A stretch of DNA of 64,000 nt from Prosthecodimorpha hirschii (lineage in GTDB: Bacteria > Pseudomonadota > Alphaproteobacteria > Rhizobiales > Ancalomicrobiaceae). The translations under genes were made by a program, and so were the position numbers. The DNA lies in assembly GCF_001305515.1 (NCBI RefSeq), contig NZ_LJYW01000001.1:2180911-2244910 (forward strand). Direction: 5' to 3'. A model generated the notes under the pieces. The model did not search any database and was not told the origin of the DNA. It saw only the letters and a list, made by a program, of their open reading frames with translations. Below, in pieces: positions 29,249-38,871 of this stretch (position 1 is the stretch's first letter; each line of letters begins with the position of its first letter).

Positions 29249-29548
29249 CTAGACGGGTCCGGTGCGGCGGTCGGTGCGGGCTCGACGCAGTCCGCCCCAA
29301 GTCCCGAAGGCGACCAGCACGACAAGGCCGAGCAGCGCATAGGGGGCGCTCAGTGTCATGGCCAGGAAGGTCGCGATCTCATAGTGGATGTCGCCGCCGA
29401 GTTGGACCAGGCTGCGCGGGAAGGCTAGGATCGCACCGCCGATCGTCTGCTTCAGATCGAGCCCGGCCGATTCCGAGACGATCCGGGCGAGCCCGATCGA
29501 GACCGCCAGGAACAGGATGTTTCGGAAGGAGCTCTTCTTCTCCGACAT
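29249..29548 (-). CDS. small two-span membrane protein of unknown function
   Basis: A 99-residue protein with hydrophobic segments at about 10-28 and 60-85 and a basic C-terminal tail (GGLRRARTDRRTGPV). No family is recognised. It follows the DUF6460-like gene by 9 bases on the same strand, so the two are probably co-transcribed and may work together at the inner membrane. Confidence 0.6.
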   Translation of the reverse strand: MSEKKSSFRNILFLAVSIGLARIVSESAGLDLKQTIGGAILAFPRSLVQLGGDIHYEIATFLAMTLSAPYALLGLVVLVAFGTWGGLRRARTDRRTGPV

Positions 29549-29557
29549 GGCGGCGGA

Positions 29558-29845
29558 TCAGCGCGGGCCGCGGCCGACCGCGAGCAGCCGCGAAATGAGC
29601 CAGATCGGCACGACCACGATGGCGCCCCAGATCAGATATTGGCCGACCGACCGGAAGGCCCCGAGACCGAGCCGCGAGATCGCGTCGATCAGGCCTTCGA
29701 CGGCGTCGATCACGCCCTGCACCAGCCGCATCGGATGCAGGCCGAGCGTGGCCAGGACGAAGCCGACCACGATCGACAGGAAGGCCAGCCATAGCAGCGT
29801 CCTCAGCGGCGGGCCGCCGAGAAAGCGTTCAATCGGGTTTGCCAT
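29558..29845 (-). CDS. DUF6460-like membrane protein
   Basis: A 95-residue protein that begins NPIERFLGGPPLRTLLWLAF and has two membrane spans (about 14-36 and 66-88) around an amphipathic helix. This layout is what I associate with DUF6460, a small family common in Hyphomicrobiales with no known role. It is the first gene of a likely two-gene unit with 29249-29548. Confidence 0.65.
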   Translation of the reverse strand: MANPIERFLGGPPLRTLLWLAFLSIVVGFVLATLGLHPMRLVQGVIDAVEGLIDAISRLGLGAFRSVGQYLIWGAIVVVPIWLISRLLAVGRGPR

Positions 29846-30008
29846 GTCGTGCCTCCGGAGATTTCAGACGGAGGCATAGCACGCGCGTTCGGGGCGGGTC
29901 GAGGCGCCCGGTTCGGGGCCGTCCGGCCGTCGGGCGACACAACAGTTCGCAGAAGATGGGCGGCAGCGGCGGCGGGGCGTTCGGCCGCCGCCGCTGCCCG
30001 ACTGCCGG

Positions 30009-30698
30009 TCAGTCGGCCGAGAGCAGGCCGGTGCGCGAGACGATGCCGGCGAGCGCGCCGCCGATCAGCGGGGCGACGATGTAGAGCCAGAGCTGGCCGA
30101 GCGCCCCGGCGCCGGCGAACAGGGCCGGGCCGAAGGCGCGGGCCGGATTGAGCGAATTGCCCGAGACCGGGATGAAGGCCATGTGCAGGATGGCCAGCGT
30201 CAGGCCGATCACCAGCCCGGCCAGAATGGTCGTGTGCTTCGGATGGGTGACGCCGAGGATCACGGTGACGAACACGAAGGTTGCCACCACCTCGATCAGG
30301 AAGGCGGAGGTCATCGAGAAGCCCTTGACCGGATCCCAGCCGTTCTGTCCGAAGCCGAGCGTGGCGACGTCGTAGCCGCCGGCCTTGCCGGAGACGGCCA
30401 GCAGCAGGACCACCGAGGCCAGCGTCGCGCCGACCAGCTGCGCGATGATGTAGGGGATCACGTCCGCGACGGACATGCGGCCGGCCAGGAAGGCACCGAC
30501 CGTCACCGCCGGGTTGAGATGGGCTCCGGAGACCGGGCCGATCGCATAGGCGGCCGCCGTGACGGCGAGACCGAAGCACAGCCCGATGCCGACCTGACCG
30601 AGCGGCAGGGCGCCGCCGAGGCCGCCGGCCACCACCGAACCGACGCCGATGAAGACCAGAATGAATGTGCCGACCACTTCGGCGATATACTTTTTCAT
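30009..30698 (-). CDS. aqpZ: aquaporin Z
   Basis: A 229-residue water channel. Six membrane spans and two half-helices carry the NPA boxes in GAHLNPAVTVG (62-64) and GNSLNPARAFGPAL (184-186). The histidine-bearing segment THPKHTT and the Arg after the second NPA fit the narrow selectivity filter of water-only channels, with F44/T187-type positions consistent with AqpZ rather than GlpF. ATG 30698 has GGGGAACTTCAACC upstream. Confidence 0.93.
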   Translation of the reverse strand: MKKYIAEVVGTFILVFIGVGSVVAGGLGGALPLGQVGIGLCFGLAVTAAAYAIGPVSGAHLNPAVTVGAFLAGRMSVADVIPYIIAQLVGATLASVVLLLAVSGKAGGYDVATLGFGQNGWDPVKGFSMTSAFLIEVVATFVFVTVILGVTHPKHTTILAGLVIGLTLAILHMAFIPVSGNSLNPARAFGPALFAGAGALGQLWLYIVAPLIGGALAGIVSRTGLLSAD

Positions 30699-30843
30699 GG
30701 TTGAAGTTCCCCAGCTGAACCGGCTCCGCTGGAACCGGGGCGACGATACTCAACCAAGTTTCTGCATGCGTGCAATCCCGGATCGCGGGGAAGCGCCGCC
30801 GGTGGCGGCATTTCCCCGGATATGGGAGCCATGCGCCGCCGCT

Positions 30844-32535
30844 TCACGCCACTTTGGTCGCCAGGGTGCCGGCCAGGGCCTTGCCGATGAGGGTTCGGGT
30901 CTCCGCAACGCCGTAAAGCGCCACGAAGGACCCGAATCGGGGACCGCGCTCCTGGCCGATCAGCACCTGGTAGAGGCTGGCGAAGAATTCCTGCGACACG
31001 CCGGGCCGGCCGTCCGGGCCGAGCTTCTTGGTGTCGGGGAAATGGCTGCGGCCGACATCGTAGACCGCCGCCTGGATGGCATCGCCGTCCGGCACCGCCG
31101 GCAGCGCGCCGAGCGCGGCATCGAGGGCTTCCAGGGCCGCCCGCTCGGTCGCGGTCGGCGCGCGGAACACCTTGCCGGGCTTCACGAAATCGTGGAAGTA
31201 GCGGATCGCGTAGCCGACCAGCCGGTCGAGCTCCGGGTTGCTCGCCGGCGAGGCGCCCGGCGCGTAGCGCGACAGGAAGCCCCACAGCACGGCGCGATCC
31301 TCGGCATTCGAGGCCGAGACCAGATTGAGCAGCATCGTGAAGGAGATCGAGCTCGACGGGGCATTGCCGGCCGCGCCGCCGATCCGCTCCGGTTCCGGCG
31401 GCAGGCCGGAATGGATGTGCCAGACCGGATTGCCGAGCTGCTGCTCGAGCGGCTGGCGGCGATAGGCCTCCAGGAACTGGGCATACTCGTCGACATTCTT
31501 CGGGATCACGTCGAAATAGAGCCGCTTGGCCGCCTTCGGCTCGCGGAACATGAACAGCGACAGGCTTTCCGGCGAGGCATAGGACAGCCATTCGTCGATG
31601 GTCAGGCCGTTGCCCTTGGACTTGGAGATTTTCTGGCCCTGGTCGTCGAGGAAGAGCTCGTAGTTGAAGCCCTCCGGCGGACGCTCGCCGAGCACGCGGC
31701 AGATCTGGCCGGAGATGCGGACATTGTCGATATGGTCCTTGCCGGACATCTCGTAGTCGACGCCGAGCGCCGCCCAGCGCAAGGCCCAGTCGGGCTTCCA
31801 CTGCGCCTTGGCGCCGCCGCCGGTGACCGGCGTCTCGAAGCGCTCGCCCGTATCCGGATCGGTCCACACGACGGTGCCGCGCGCGACGTTGCGCTCCTCG
31901 ATCGGCACCTGCATGACCACGCCGGTCTTCGGATGCACCGGCAGGAAGGGCGCGTAGGTGCGCCGCCGCTCCTCGCGCAGCGTCGGCAGCATGATCGCCA
32001 TCACGTCGTCGTAGCGCTCCAGCATGACGAGCAGCTTCTCGTCGAGCCGGCCGGCCGCGTAGTAGTCGGTGGCGCTGGCAAATTCGTAGGTGAAGCCGAA
32101 GGCATCCAGGAAGCCGCGCAGGCGGGCATTGTTGTGATGGCCGAAGCTGTCATGGGTGCCGAACGGGTCGGGCACGCGGGTCAGCGGCTTGCCGAGATGG
32201 CCGCGCAGCAGATCCTGGTTCGGCACGTTGTCGGGCACCTTGCGCATGCCGTCCATGTCGTCGGAGAAGCACAGGAGCCGGGTCGGCACCCGGTCGCCGG
32301 TCAGCACCCGGAAGGCATGCAGCACCATGGTGGTGCGCGCCACCTCGCCGAAGGTGCCGATATGCGGCAGGCCCGACGGCCCGTAGCCGGTCTCGAACAG
32401 CACCTCGCCCTTGCCGGTCTTCTCCAGGCGGGCGACGATCTTGCGCGCCTCCTCGAAGGGCCAGGCCTTGGATTTCGCCGCCGCCTCGATCAGGGCCGGG
32501 GTGAGATCGAGGGCGAGCGGGCGCGGGGCGGTCAT
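30844..32535 (-). CDS. lysK: class I lysyl-tRNA synthetase
   Basis: A 563-residue class I LysRS, the archaeal-type form used by most Alphaproteobacteria instead of the class II enzyme. The HIGH-like box PHIGT is at 57-61 and the KMSKS-like box KISKSKGNG near residue 303. The C-terminal helical anticodon-binding region is full length. It charges tRNA(Lys) and is presumably the only LysRS. No attenuation structure was recognised in the upstream 300 bases. Confidence 0.95.
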   Translation of the reverse strand: MTAPRPLALDLTPALIEAAAKSKAWPFEEARKIVARLEKTGKGEVLFETGYGPSGLPHIGTFGEVARTTMVLHAFRVLTGDRVPTRLLCFSDDMDGMRKVPDNVPNQDLLRGHLGKPLTRVPDPFGTHDSFGHHNNARLRGFLDAFGFTYEFASATDYYAAGRLDEKLLVMLERYDDVMAIMLPTLREERRRTYAPFLPVHPKTGVVMQVPIEERNVARGTVVWTDPDTGERFETPVTGGGAKAQWKPDWALRWAALGVDYEMSGKDHIDNVRISGQICRVLGERPPEGFNYELFLDDQGQKISKSKGNGLTIDEWLSYASPESLSLFMFREPKAAKRLYFDVIPKNVDEYAQFLEAYRRQPLEQQLGNPVWHIHSGLPPEPERIGGAAGNAPSSSISFTMLLNLVSASNAEDRAVLWGFLSRYAPGASPASNPELDRLVGYAIRYFHDFVKPGKVFRAPTATERAALEALDAALGALPAVPDGDAIQAAVYDVGRSHFPDTKKLGPDGRPGVSQEFFASLYQVLIGQERGPRFGSFVALYGVAETRTLIGKALAGTLATKVA

Positions 32536-32835
32536 GGCAACGGCTTCCTGTGGATGGGGCGGGCCGACGGCGTCGGACCACGCAGGACGGCGCCGGCGCT
32601 CCGGCTCCGGCAGGCGGCCTGTCGGTGCGAAGCGCAGCGCTGGTTGGCTGAAACACGGGCCGCTCGGCTGTGGAGCGCGGCTGCGGACCGGCCGTTTCGG
32701 CGGCGAAGACCCGCCCCCGAGACGCGCGCGACACTAAGGTCGGCCTCCGGACACGTCAATCACGCCGGCCCTTGCGGCTCGGCGCCGCCGGACCTAGCTT
32801 CCGGCCGCCGCCGGACCCTCGGCGCCCGAGAGGAC
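32536..32835. other. divergent promoter region between lysK and TerB-like gene
   Basis: These 300 bases hold both promoters. I see no gene, repeat or terminator in them. Confidence 0.4.
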
Positions 32836-33252
32836 ATGATGACAGACCAGCCGACCATCCAGGAAGCCCTCGTCCATGTGATGATGACGACATGCGTCGC
32901 CGATCGCGACATGGCGCATGTCGAACTGACCGCCATCCGCATGCTGGTCGATCGCCTGCCCGTCTTCGCCGGCTTCGACATCGCCCGCCTGGTGCCGATC
33001 GCCGAATCCACCGCGCGCACCCTGGCCGAGGAGAACGGGCTCGACGTGATCATCGAGATGGCCAAGGCGGCGCTGCCAGCCCGGCTCTACGAGACCGCCT
33101 ATGCGCTCGCCGTCGAGGTCGCCGCCGCCGACGTGGTCGCCCGCCAGGAAGAGCTGCACCTCCTGGAAATGCTGCGCGATGCGCTCGAAGTCCCCACGCT
33201 CGCCGCTGCCGCGATCGAACACAGCGCCCGCGTCCGCTACCGCCGGCTCTGA
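32836..33252 (+). CDS. TerB-like (tellurite resistance B family) protein
   Basis: A 138-residue all-helical protein. Acidic/hydrophobic heptads and the repeated pattern TTCVADRDMAHVELTAIRML and AADVVARQEELHLLEML match the duplicated four-helix TerB fold, whose paired acidic residues can bind metal. Stand-alone TerB-like proteins are widespread and usually unrelated to tellurite. ATG 32836 is followed directly by ATG 32839; AGAGG precedes both. The gene is last before a repeat-rich stretch. Confidence 0.7.
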   Translation: MMTDQPTIQEALVHVMMTTCVADRDMAHVELTAIRMLVDRLPVFAGFDIARLVPIAESTARTLAEENGLDVIIEMAKAALPARLYETAYALAVEVAAADVVARQEELHLLEMLRDALEVPTLAAAAIEHSARVRYRRL

Positions 33253-33415
33253 GGGCGGGAGCGGGTCGTCGGGGATTGCGGTTTCGGGGGGGCGTTGGGC
33301 GGCCCGTCGCGAAACGGCCGCAGATCGGTCGAGGCATCCCTGAGAGGGTGCAGGATGGGTGCCATCTCGCGGCCCCCCCTCAGATGCCGCAGGCTGGAAA
33401 CAGATCTCTCATCGG

Positions 33416-33570
33416 ATCCCCGGCCGGAGCGCGAGCGGAGAGCCGGGGCCTACTCTCGTTTCCACTTGCCGCAATACTCAGAATTTGCTCGCGATTTTGA
33501 CGCCGCCGTGGGCCGATTGGGTCCCGGATCGGCGGCCCTTCGGGCCTTGTCCGGGATTGCGGTTTCGGGG
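33416..33570 (+). repeat. structured repeat, array 1 copy 1
   Basis: Stem 1 CCCCGGC..GCCGGGG is intact. Stem 2 CCTACTC faces GATTGGG, giving six of seven pairs including one T-G wobble. Stem 3 CCCGGA..TCCGGG encloses GGCCC-TTC-GGGCC. The tail is GATTGCGGTTTCGGGG. Confidence 0.8.
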
Positions 33571-33703
33571 AGTGTTGCGAGGGACGGGAGGCCGTGGGAG
33601 GGTTGTATCGCTTCCGAGATATCCCTGGAATACTGCGGGAGGATGGCACATCTCTCGACGCATCCGCCCAGATGTCGCGGGATGGAAACAGATCTCCCAA
33701 CGT

Positions 33704-33858
33704 ATCCCCGGCCGTAGCGCCAGCGGAGAGCCGGGGCCTACTCTCGTTTCCACTTGCCGCAATGCTCTGACTTCGCCCGCAATCTTGACGCCGCTGCGGG
33801 GCGAGTAGGTCCCGGATCGGCGGCCCTTCGGGCCTTGTCCGGGATTGCGGTTTCGGGG
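33704..33858 (+). repeat. structured repeat, array 1 copy 2
   Basis: Stem 1 CCCCGGC..GCCGGGG and stem 2 CCTACTC..GAGTAGG are perfect. Stem 3 is CCCGGA..TCCGGG around GGCCC-TTC-GGGCC. Confidence 0.85.
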
Positions 33859-34038
33859 GGATGGCCGGGGTGAAATGCCACGAGGCGGCCGCGGGGTGCC
33901 GCGATGCATCACCCGGATGTCGCGGAGCGGTGAGAAATCTCTCGGCGCATCCGTGAGAACGTGCAGGATGGGTGCACATCTCGCCGCGCATCCACCCAGC
34001 ACCCAGATTACGCGGAATGGAAACACATCTCTCATCGC

Positions 34039-34190
34039 ATCCCCGGCCGCAGCGCCAGCGGAGAGCCGGGGCCTACTCGCCTCCCGACCTGCCGCAATGC
34101 TCCGATTTTCCTCGCGATCTTGACGCCGCTGCAGGGCGAGTAGGTCCCGGATCGGCGGCCCTTCGGGCCTTGTCCGGGATTGCGGTTTCG
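34039..34190 (+). repeat. structured repeat, array 1 copy 3
   Basis: All three stems are perfect, with the same loops as copy 2 in stem 3. The sequence between the arms of stem 2 differs from the other copies. Confidence 0.85.
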
Positions 34191-34416
34191 AGGGGGATGG
34201 CGGGGGGAAATCCGCTGAGGGATGGCGTCCTTCGGATCGCTCGGGCGCTCCGCTCACGGTCTCGTGATCGGCGGCCTGACACCTGAACGGTTTCTGAACC
34301 GGGCGTTCGGGTCGGGTGCATGGGCGGGGGTCTAGTCTCAAATCATCGAACGACGGGGCCTGACCCGCCCCACCCCCTGAGAGCCCAGACTGAATTTCGA
34401 CTTCACGGAGCCCGCC

Positions 34417-34707
34417 ATGTTCGCCAAGATCGCTGCCGCCACCCTCGCCGTCGCCCTCGTTGCCGGCGCCTCCGTTTCCACCGCCTCGCAGGCCGAAGCC
34501 AAGGGAGGCGCCTTCGTGGCCGGCCTCGTCGGCGGCGCCATCATCGGCGGTGCGCTGGCCTCGCAGGCCTATGCGCCGGGCTACTACGCCCCCGGCTACT
34601 ACGCCCCGGCCCCGGTCTATGCGGCCCCGGTCTATGCCCCGAACTGCTACAAGGTCTGGGCCTACGACTCCTGGGGCAACCCCTACAAGACCAAGGTCTG
34701 CAACTGA
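34417..34707 (+). CDS. small secreted Tyr/Pro-rich protein with C-terminal Cys pair
   Basis: A 96-residue exported protein. The signal peptide spans about 1-28 (AATLAVALVAGASVSTASQAEA), followed by a glycine-zipper-like hydrophobic stretch (AGLVGGAIIGGALAS), YAPGYY repeats and a Cys-bounded tail CYKVWAYDSWGNPYKTKVC. Two other small secreted proteins here (39794-40105 and 62280-62570) end with the same C-x8to12-[YW]-G-x-P-x5to6-C arrangement. The function is unknown; a cell-envelope role is inferred. A strong terminator follows. Confidence 0.75.
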   Translation: MFAKIAAATLAVALVAGASVSTASQAEAKGGAFVAGLVGGAIIGGALASQAYAPGYYAPGYYAPAPVYAAPVYAPNCYKVWAYDSWGNPYKTKVCN

Positions 34708-34784
34708 GCGACCTGCGGTCACGCACCGACGACCCCGCTTCCCCTGTACTTGCTCCCCTCCCCTTCCTCCCCAAGTCCACCTTC

Positions 34785-34816
34785 AGGCCCGGCCCCGCGC
34801 CGGGCCTTTTCTTTTT
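34785..34816 (+). terminator. intrinsic terminator after small secreted gene
   Basis: GGCCCGG at 34786-34792 pairs with CCGGGCC at 34800-34806 and is followed by TTTTCTTTTT. Confidence 0.88.
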
Positions 34817-34979
34817 GGCGCCCGGCTGCGCAATCGGCCGCCAAGCGGACGGCCGCTGCCGCTTCACCGGCCGGGCGTGCCTCACGGCAAGGCCACCAGC
34901 GTTGAGGTCCGTATCCGGCCTTTCATCGACCGAATATTCACTCTATGATATGCAATTGTCTGCATGACGGGAGGATGGC

Positions 34980-35279
34980 ATGACGGCCTTCAACGTCGTA
35001 CGCTTCAAGACAAAGCCCGGAATGGAACGCGAATTTATTGATGCCCATACGAATGCGTCGATGGATGTCAAAGGCTTCCGGCGATTTTCACTGATCTCGA
35101 CCGGCCCGGCCACGTTCTGCGTGATCGGGGAATGGGACGATCTGGACAGCTTGGCCGCGGCGCGTCCCACCATGATCGGCCTTCTGAACAGCTTCCGGCA
35201 TACGCTCGAGGATCTCGGCGACGGTCTCGGCGTCACCGATCCGGTGTCCGGGCCGGCCCTCCTCGAATTGAGGCCGTAG
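34980..35279 (+). CDS. dimeric alpha/beta-barrel (ABM-like) protein
   Basis: A 99-residue protein with the ferredoxin-like repeat pattern of antibiotic-biosynthesis-monooxygenase domains: FNVVRFKTKPGMEREFIDAH at the start, a strand with FSLISTGPATFCVIGEW, and a helix with LLNSFRHTLEDLG. Such proteins are dimers that bind or oxidise small aromatic compounds. GGGAGG lies six bases before ATG 34980. A small inverted repeat ATGCA-ATTGTC-TGCAT at 34950-34965 and a TATGAT box are just upstream, which suggests a dedicated promoter. Confidence 0.65.
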   Translation: MTAFNVVRFKTKPGMEREFIDAHTNASMDVKGFRRFSLISTGPATFCVIGEWDDLDSLAAARPTMIGLLNSFRHTLEDLGDGLGVTDPVSGPALLELRP

Positions 35280-35291
35280 CGACCGCCGGGT

Positions 35292-37829
35292 TCACGCCGT
35301 CTCCATCGCCTCGGCCACGATGGCGTCGGCGGCCTCGCGCAGCAGGGTCTCGTCGGCCTCGCCGGGGACGCGCTCCTTGCCGATCTCCAGCATGATCGGC
35401 ACGGCCAGCGGGGAGATGCGGTCGAGCCGCTTCAGGACCGTATGCCCCTTGATGCGGGCCAGCATCGCGCCGACGCGGCCGAGGTCGATCAGGCCGGCGG
35501 AGGCGTCGGCCCAGGTGGCGCGCAGCAGGATGTGGTCCGGCTCGTGGCTGCGCAGCACGTCGTAAACCAGGTCGGTCGAGACGGTGACCTGGCGGCCGCT
35601 CTTCTCCTTGCCGGGATGGCGCCGCTCGACCAGGCCGGCAATGACCGCATTGGTACGGAAGGTGCGCTTCAGGAGATAGCTGTCGGCCATCCAGGCTTCG
35701 AGATCGTCGCCGAGCATGTCCTCGTCGAACAGCGTGCCGAGCGACGGCTGCCCGTCCGCGAACAGCCGGCCGAGATCCTCGACCGCCCAGATGCCGAGCG
35801 CGTAGTCGGTCGCCACGAAGCCGATCGGACGGGCGCGGAAGCGCTCCAGGCGCCGCGTCAGCAGCATGCCGAGGGTCTGGTGGGCGAGCCGGCCCTCGAA
35901 CGGATAGGCGACCATGTAGTGCCGGCCGCCGCGCGGAAAGGTCTCGACCAGCAGTTCGTCGCGCTTCGGCAGCACGGAACGGAGCCTCTGGATCGCCAGC
36001 CAGTCGGCGACCTGTCCGGGCAGGCGGCCCCAGGCGTCCGGATCGGCGAGCATGCGGCGCACCTGGTCGGCCAGATAGGTGGAGAGCGGAAACTTGCCGC
36101 CCGCATAGGCCGGGATGCGCGGACTCTCGTCGCGGGTGCGCGTGACCAGCGCCTCGTTCTCGCGGATCGTCTCGAAGCGCAGCACCTCGCCGCCGAACAG
36201 GAAAGTGTCACCCTTGGCGAGGGTCTCGAAGAAGAACTCCTCCATCTCGCCGAGCACCCGCCCGCCGCGCGCCGGCGTGCCGCCCGAGACCTTCGAGACC
36301 AGCCGCACCTTCAGCATCGGCATCTCGACGATGGTGCCGACATTGAGCCGCCAGCCCTGCGCGATGTCGGGCGAGGCGACCCGCCAGAGCCCGTCCTTGC
36401 GCCGCCGGATCTTGGCATAGCGCTCGTAGACCTTGAGCGCGTAGCCGCCGGTCGCGACATAGTCGACGACCCGGTCGAAGGTGGCGCGATCGAGCGCGCG
36501 GTACGGATAGGCGGATGTGATCTCCGCATGCAGATCGTCGTCGGCAAAGGGGGCGGCGACCGCCATGCCGAGGACATGCTGGGCGAGCACGTCGAGCGCG
36601 CCGGGGCGGATCGGCGGGGTGTCCTGGTCGCCGAGATAGTTGGCGTCGAGCGCGGCGCGACACTCCAGCACCTCGAAGCGGTTGGCGGGCACCAGCAGCG
36701 CGCGGCTCGGCTCGTCGAGCCGGTGGTTGGCGCGGCCGATGCGCTGGGCAAGCCGGCTCGCGCCCTTCGGGGCGCCGACATGGATGACCAGATCGACATC
36801 GCCCCAGTCGATGCCGAGATCGAGCGTCGAGGTCGCCACCACGGCGTCGAGCGTGCCGGCCGCCATCGCGGCCTCGACCCGGCGCCGCTGCGCGACATCG
36901 AGCGAGCCGTGATGCAGCGCGATCCGGAGCGTGTCCTCGTTGATAGTCCAGAGCTCCTGAAACACCATCTCGGCCTGGCTGCGCGTGTTGACGAAGATCA
37001 GCGTGGTCTTGGCCGATTTGATCGCCGCATAGATCTCGCCCATGGCGTAGCGCGCCGAATGGCCGGCCCAGGGGATGCGTTCGGCGGATTCCAGGATGCG
37101 GATGTCGGGCTTGGCGCCGCCCTCGAGCCGCACGATGTCGGCCGGCGGGGTGGCGCCGTCCTGGGCGACCAGCCAGGCGGCCAGTTCGTCCGGATTGGCG
37201 ACCGTCGCCGACAGGCCGACCGTGCGCAGGCCCGGCGCCAGCTGGCGCAACCGGGCGAGGCCGAGCGCCAAGAGGTCGCCGCGCTTCGACGTGACCAGGG
37301 CATGCAGTTCGTCGAAGATCACCGTCGTCAGGCCGCCGAACAGGTCCTCCGCCTCGCGCGCGGCGACCAGCAGGGCGATCTGCTCGGGTGTGGTCATCAG
37401 GATGTCGGGCGGATCGGATTTCTGGCGCTGGCGCTTGTGGGCGGGGGTGTCGCCCGTGCGGGTCTCGACCGTCACGTCCAGGCCCATCTCGGCGATCGGG
37501 TGCTCGACATTGCGCGCCACGTCGACGGCGAGCGCCTTCAGGGGCGAGACATAGAGCGTGTGGATGCCGCGCCGGCCGACGGTGCGGCCGCGGGCGGTCA
37601 ACCGGGCAGCGCGCGGCGTGCCGGCGAGATCGATCAGGCTCGGCAGGAAGCCGGCCAGCGTCTTGCCGGCGCCGGTCGGGGCGACCAGCAAAACGGGCCG
37701 GTCGGCCCGCGCGCGGGCGATCAGGTCGAGCTGGTGCGGCCGCGCCGTCCAGCCGCGCGCCGCGAACCAGGCGGCGAAGCGGGGCGGCAGCAGGGGGTCG
37801 GGATCGTCTAGATCGGACGGGTCGCTCAC
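35292..37829 (-). CDS. ligase-associated DNA-damage-response DEXH-box helicase (Lhr-like)
   Basis: An 845-residue superfamily 2 helicase related to Lhr. Walker A is APTGAGKTLAG, motif Ia YVSPLKALAVDV, the DEXH box is read as FDELHAL, motif III LSATVAN, and motifs V-VI are STLDLGIDWGDVD and RIGRANHRLDEP. A C-terminal Lhr-type winged-helix/beta region follows. It matches the TIGR04121 group, found with an exonuclease, an ATP-dependent ligase and PdeM; all three are elsewhere in this window. GTG 37829 is chosen because upstream in-frame codons run into repeat DNA; no clear ribosome site is seen. Confidence 0.9.
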   Translation of the reverse strand: MSDPSDLDDPDPLLPPRFAAWFAARGWTARPHQLDLIARARADRPVLLVAPTGAGKTLAGFLPSLIDLAGTPRAARLTARGRTVGRRGIHTLYVSPLKALAVDVARNVEHPIAEMGLDVTVETRTGDTPAHKRQRQKSDPPDILMTTPEQIALLVAAREAEDLFGGLTTVIFDELHALVTSKRGDLLALGLARLRQLAPGLRTVGLSATVANPDELAAWLVAQDGATPPADIVRLEGGAKPDIRILESAERIPWAGHSARYAMGEIYAAIKSAKTTLIFVNTRSQAEMVFQELWTINEDTLRIALHHGSLDVAQRRRVEAAMAAGTLDAVVATSTLDLGIDWGDVDLVIHVGAPKGASRLAQRIGRANHRLDEPSRALLVPANRFEVLECRAALDANYLGDQDTPPIRPGALDVLAQHVLGMAVAAPFADDDLHAEITSAYPYRALDRATFDRVVDYVATGGYALKVYERYAKIRRRKDGLWRVASPDIAQGWRLNVGTIVEMPMLKVRLVSKVSGGTPARGGRVLGEMEEFFFETLAKGDTFLFGGEVLRFETIRENEALVTRTRDESPRIPAYAGGKFPLSTYLADQVRRMLADPDAWGRLPGQVADWLAIQRLRSVLPKRDELLVETFPRGGRHYMVAYPFEGRLAHQTLGMLLTRRLERFRARPIGFVATDYALGIWAVEDLGRLFADGQPSLGTLFDEDMLGDDLEAWMADSYLLKRTFRTNAVIAGLVERRHPGKEKSGRQVTVSTDLVYDVLRSHEPDHILLRATWADASAGLIDLGRVGAMLARIKGHTVLKRLDRISPLAVPIMLEIGKERVPGEADETLLREAADAIVAEAMETA

Positions 37830-37958
37830 GACATGAGAGGTAGCGCCCGCCCCGCCCGAGCGGAAGGGCGAGCCGTCATTCCTCCACCACCTCTCGGGAC
37901 GCTCCCGCCTCGCGGGCGGGTCCCGGAGCGTTGCGGCTTTTTGCACCATCCCGCACCG

Positions 37959-38101
37959 CATTCCCGGCCGAAGCGCAGCGGAGATCCGGGACCCACTCTG
38001 CTGGCGATGTGCCGCAAGGTTTTGAATTGACTGGTGATCCTGAGGCCCGCTTCGATGCGAGTGGGCCCCGGATCGGCGGCCCTCACGGGCCTTGTCCGGG
38101 G
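37959..38101 (+). repeat. structured repeat, array 2 copy 1
   Basis: Stem 1 is TCCCGG..CCGGGA; stem 2 CCCACTC..GAGTGGG is perfect; stem 3 is CCCGGA..TCCGGG around GGCCC-TCAC-GGGCC. Confidence 0.85.
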
Positions 38102-38256
38102 AGGCGACCGCTCACGCCGACGGGGGGCTCAGGGACGGGGATTCGGGGACGGGGGACACCGGGCTGACGCCGCGACGGTCTGGGGCGACCGACCGTGCGT
38201 AACAGGCTTTGTCCGGGCAGGGAATACCCCGCCCGGGACGGCATGATCCCTCAACG

Positions 38257-38400
38257 CATTCCCGGCCGCAGCGCAGCGGAGAGCCGGACCTACTCTGCTG
38301 GCAACCTATCGCAAGACTTTGATATAAATGGCGATCTCGACGCCCGCTGCGATGAGAGTGGGCCCCGGATCGGCGGCCCTCACGGGCCTTGTCCGGGGAT
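38257..38400 (+). repeat. structured repeat, array 2 copy 2
   Basis: Stem 1 is TCCCGGC..GCCGGA (one base shorter). Stem 2 CCTACTCT..AGAGTGGG contains one T-G wobble. Stem 3 is intact with the TCAC loop. Confidence 0.8.
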
Positions 38401-38502
38401 GCGCGGGGAGATTGCGGCAGGGGCTCCAACATCGGACCTTCCACTGCCCACTCCCGAATCCGCACTGCCCCGCACCCGCTGGAACGGTGTCCCGTAGGGG
38501 CG

Positions 38503-38540
38503 CATTCCCGGCCGGAGCGCCAGCGCAGAGCCGGCTTTTT
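38503..38540 (+). repeat. half copy of structured repeat ending in a T-run
   Basis: Only stem 1 (CCGGC..GCCGG) is kept and it is followed directly by CTTTTTTG. This resembles an intrinsic terminator. A second half copy at 38818-38855 has the same form with TTTTT. Confidence 0.7.
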
Positions 38541-38557
38541 TGCACCATCCCGCACCG

Positions 38558-38702
38558 CATTCCCGGCCGGAGCGCAGCGGAGAGCCGGGACCTACTCTGA
38601 TGGCAACCTGTCGCAAGACTTTGATATAAATGGCGATCCCGACGCCCACTGCGATGAGAGTGGGCCCCGGATCGGCGGCCCTCACGGGCCTTGTCCGGGG
38701 AT
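38558..38702 (+). repeat. structured repeat, array 2 copy 3
   Basis: Stem 1 TCCCGGC..GCCGGGA is perfect; stem 2 CCTACTCT..AGAGTGGG has one T-G wobble; stem 3 is intact. Confidence 0.85.
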
Positions 38703-38817
38703 GCGCTGGGAGATTGCGGCAGGGGCTCCAACATCGGACCTTCCACTGCCCACTACCACTGCCCACTCCCGAATCCGCACTGCCCCGCGCCCGCTGGAAC
38801 GGTGCCCCGTAGGGGCG

Positions 38818-38855
38818 CATTCCCGGCCGTAGCGCCAGCGGAGAGCCGGCTTTTT
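38818..38855 (+). repeat. second half copy with T-run
   Basis: Stem 1 CCGGC..GCCGG is followed by TTTTT and then GCACCATCCCGCACCG, the same flank as the first half copy. Confidence 0.7.
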
Positions 38856-38871
38856 GCACCATCCCGCACCG

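Larger units (their letters stand above)
33253..34416. repeat. repeat-rich noncoding stretch, structured-repeat array 1
   Basis: It holds three copies of a roughly 155-base structured repeat (33416-33570, 33704-33858, 34039-34190) and a tail fragment at about 33275-33294. Spacers between copies also repeat, with a TGGAAACAGATCTC-like segment before each copy. Frames stay open on both strands because of composition, but they encode nothing family-like. The last 220 bases hold the promoter of the small secreted gene at 34417, with a short inverted repeat CGGTT-TCTG-AACCG at 34288-34301. Confidence 0.8.

Noticed and set aside
30649..32835. Long plus-strand frame running into the TerB-like gene
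   Set aside because: It is antisense to lysK; the TerB-like protein begins at 32836 with AGAGG upstream.
33478..34722. 414-codon minus-strand frame through repeat array 1
   Set aside because: Its repeats (QSRTRPEGPPIRD-like) are just the DNA repeat translated; no ribosome site or family, and it overlaps a real secreted-protein gene.
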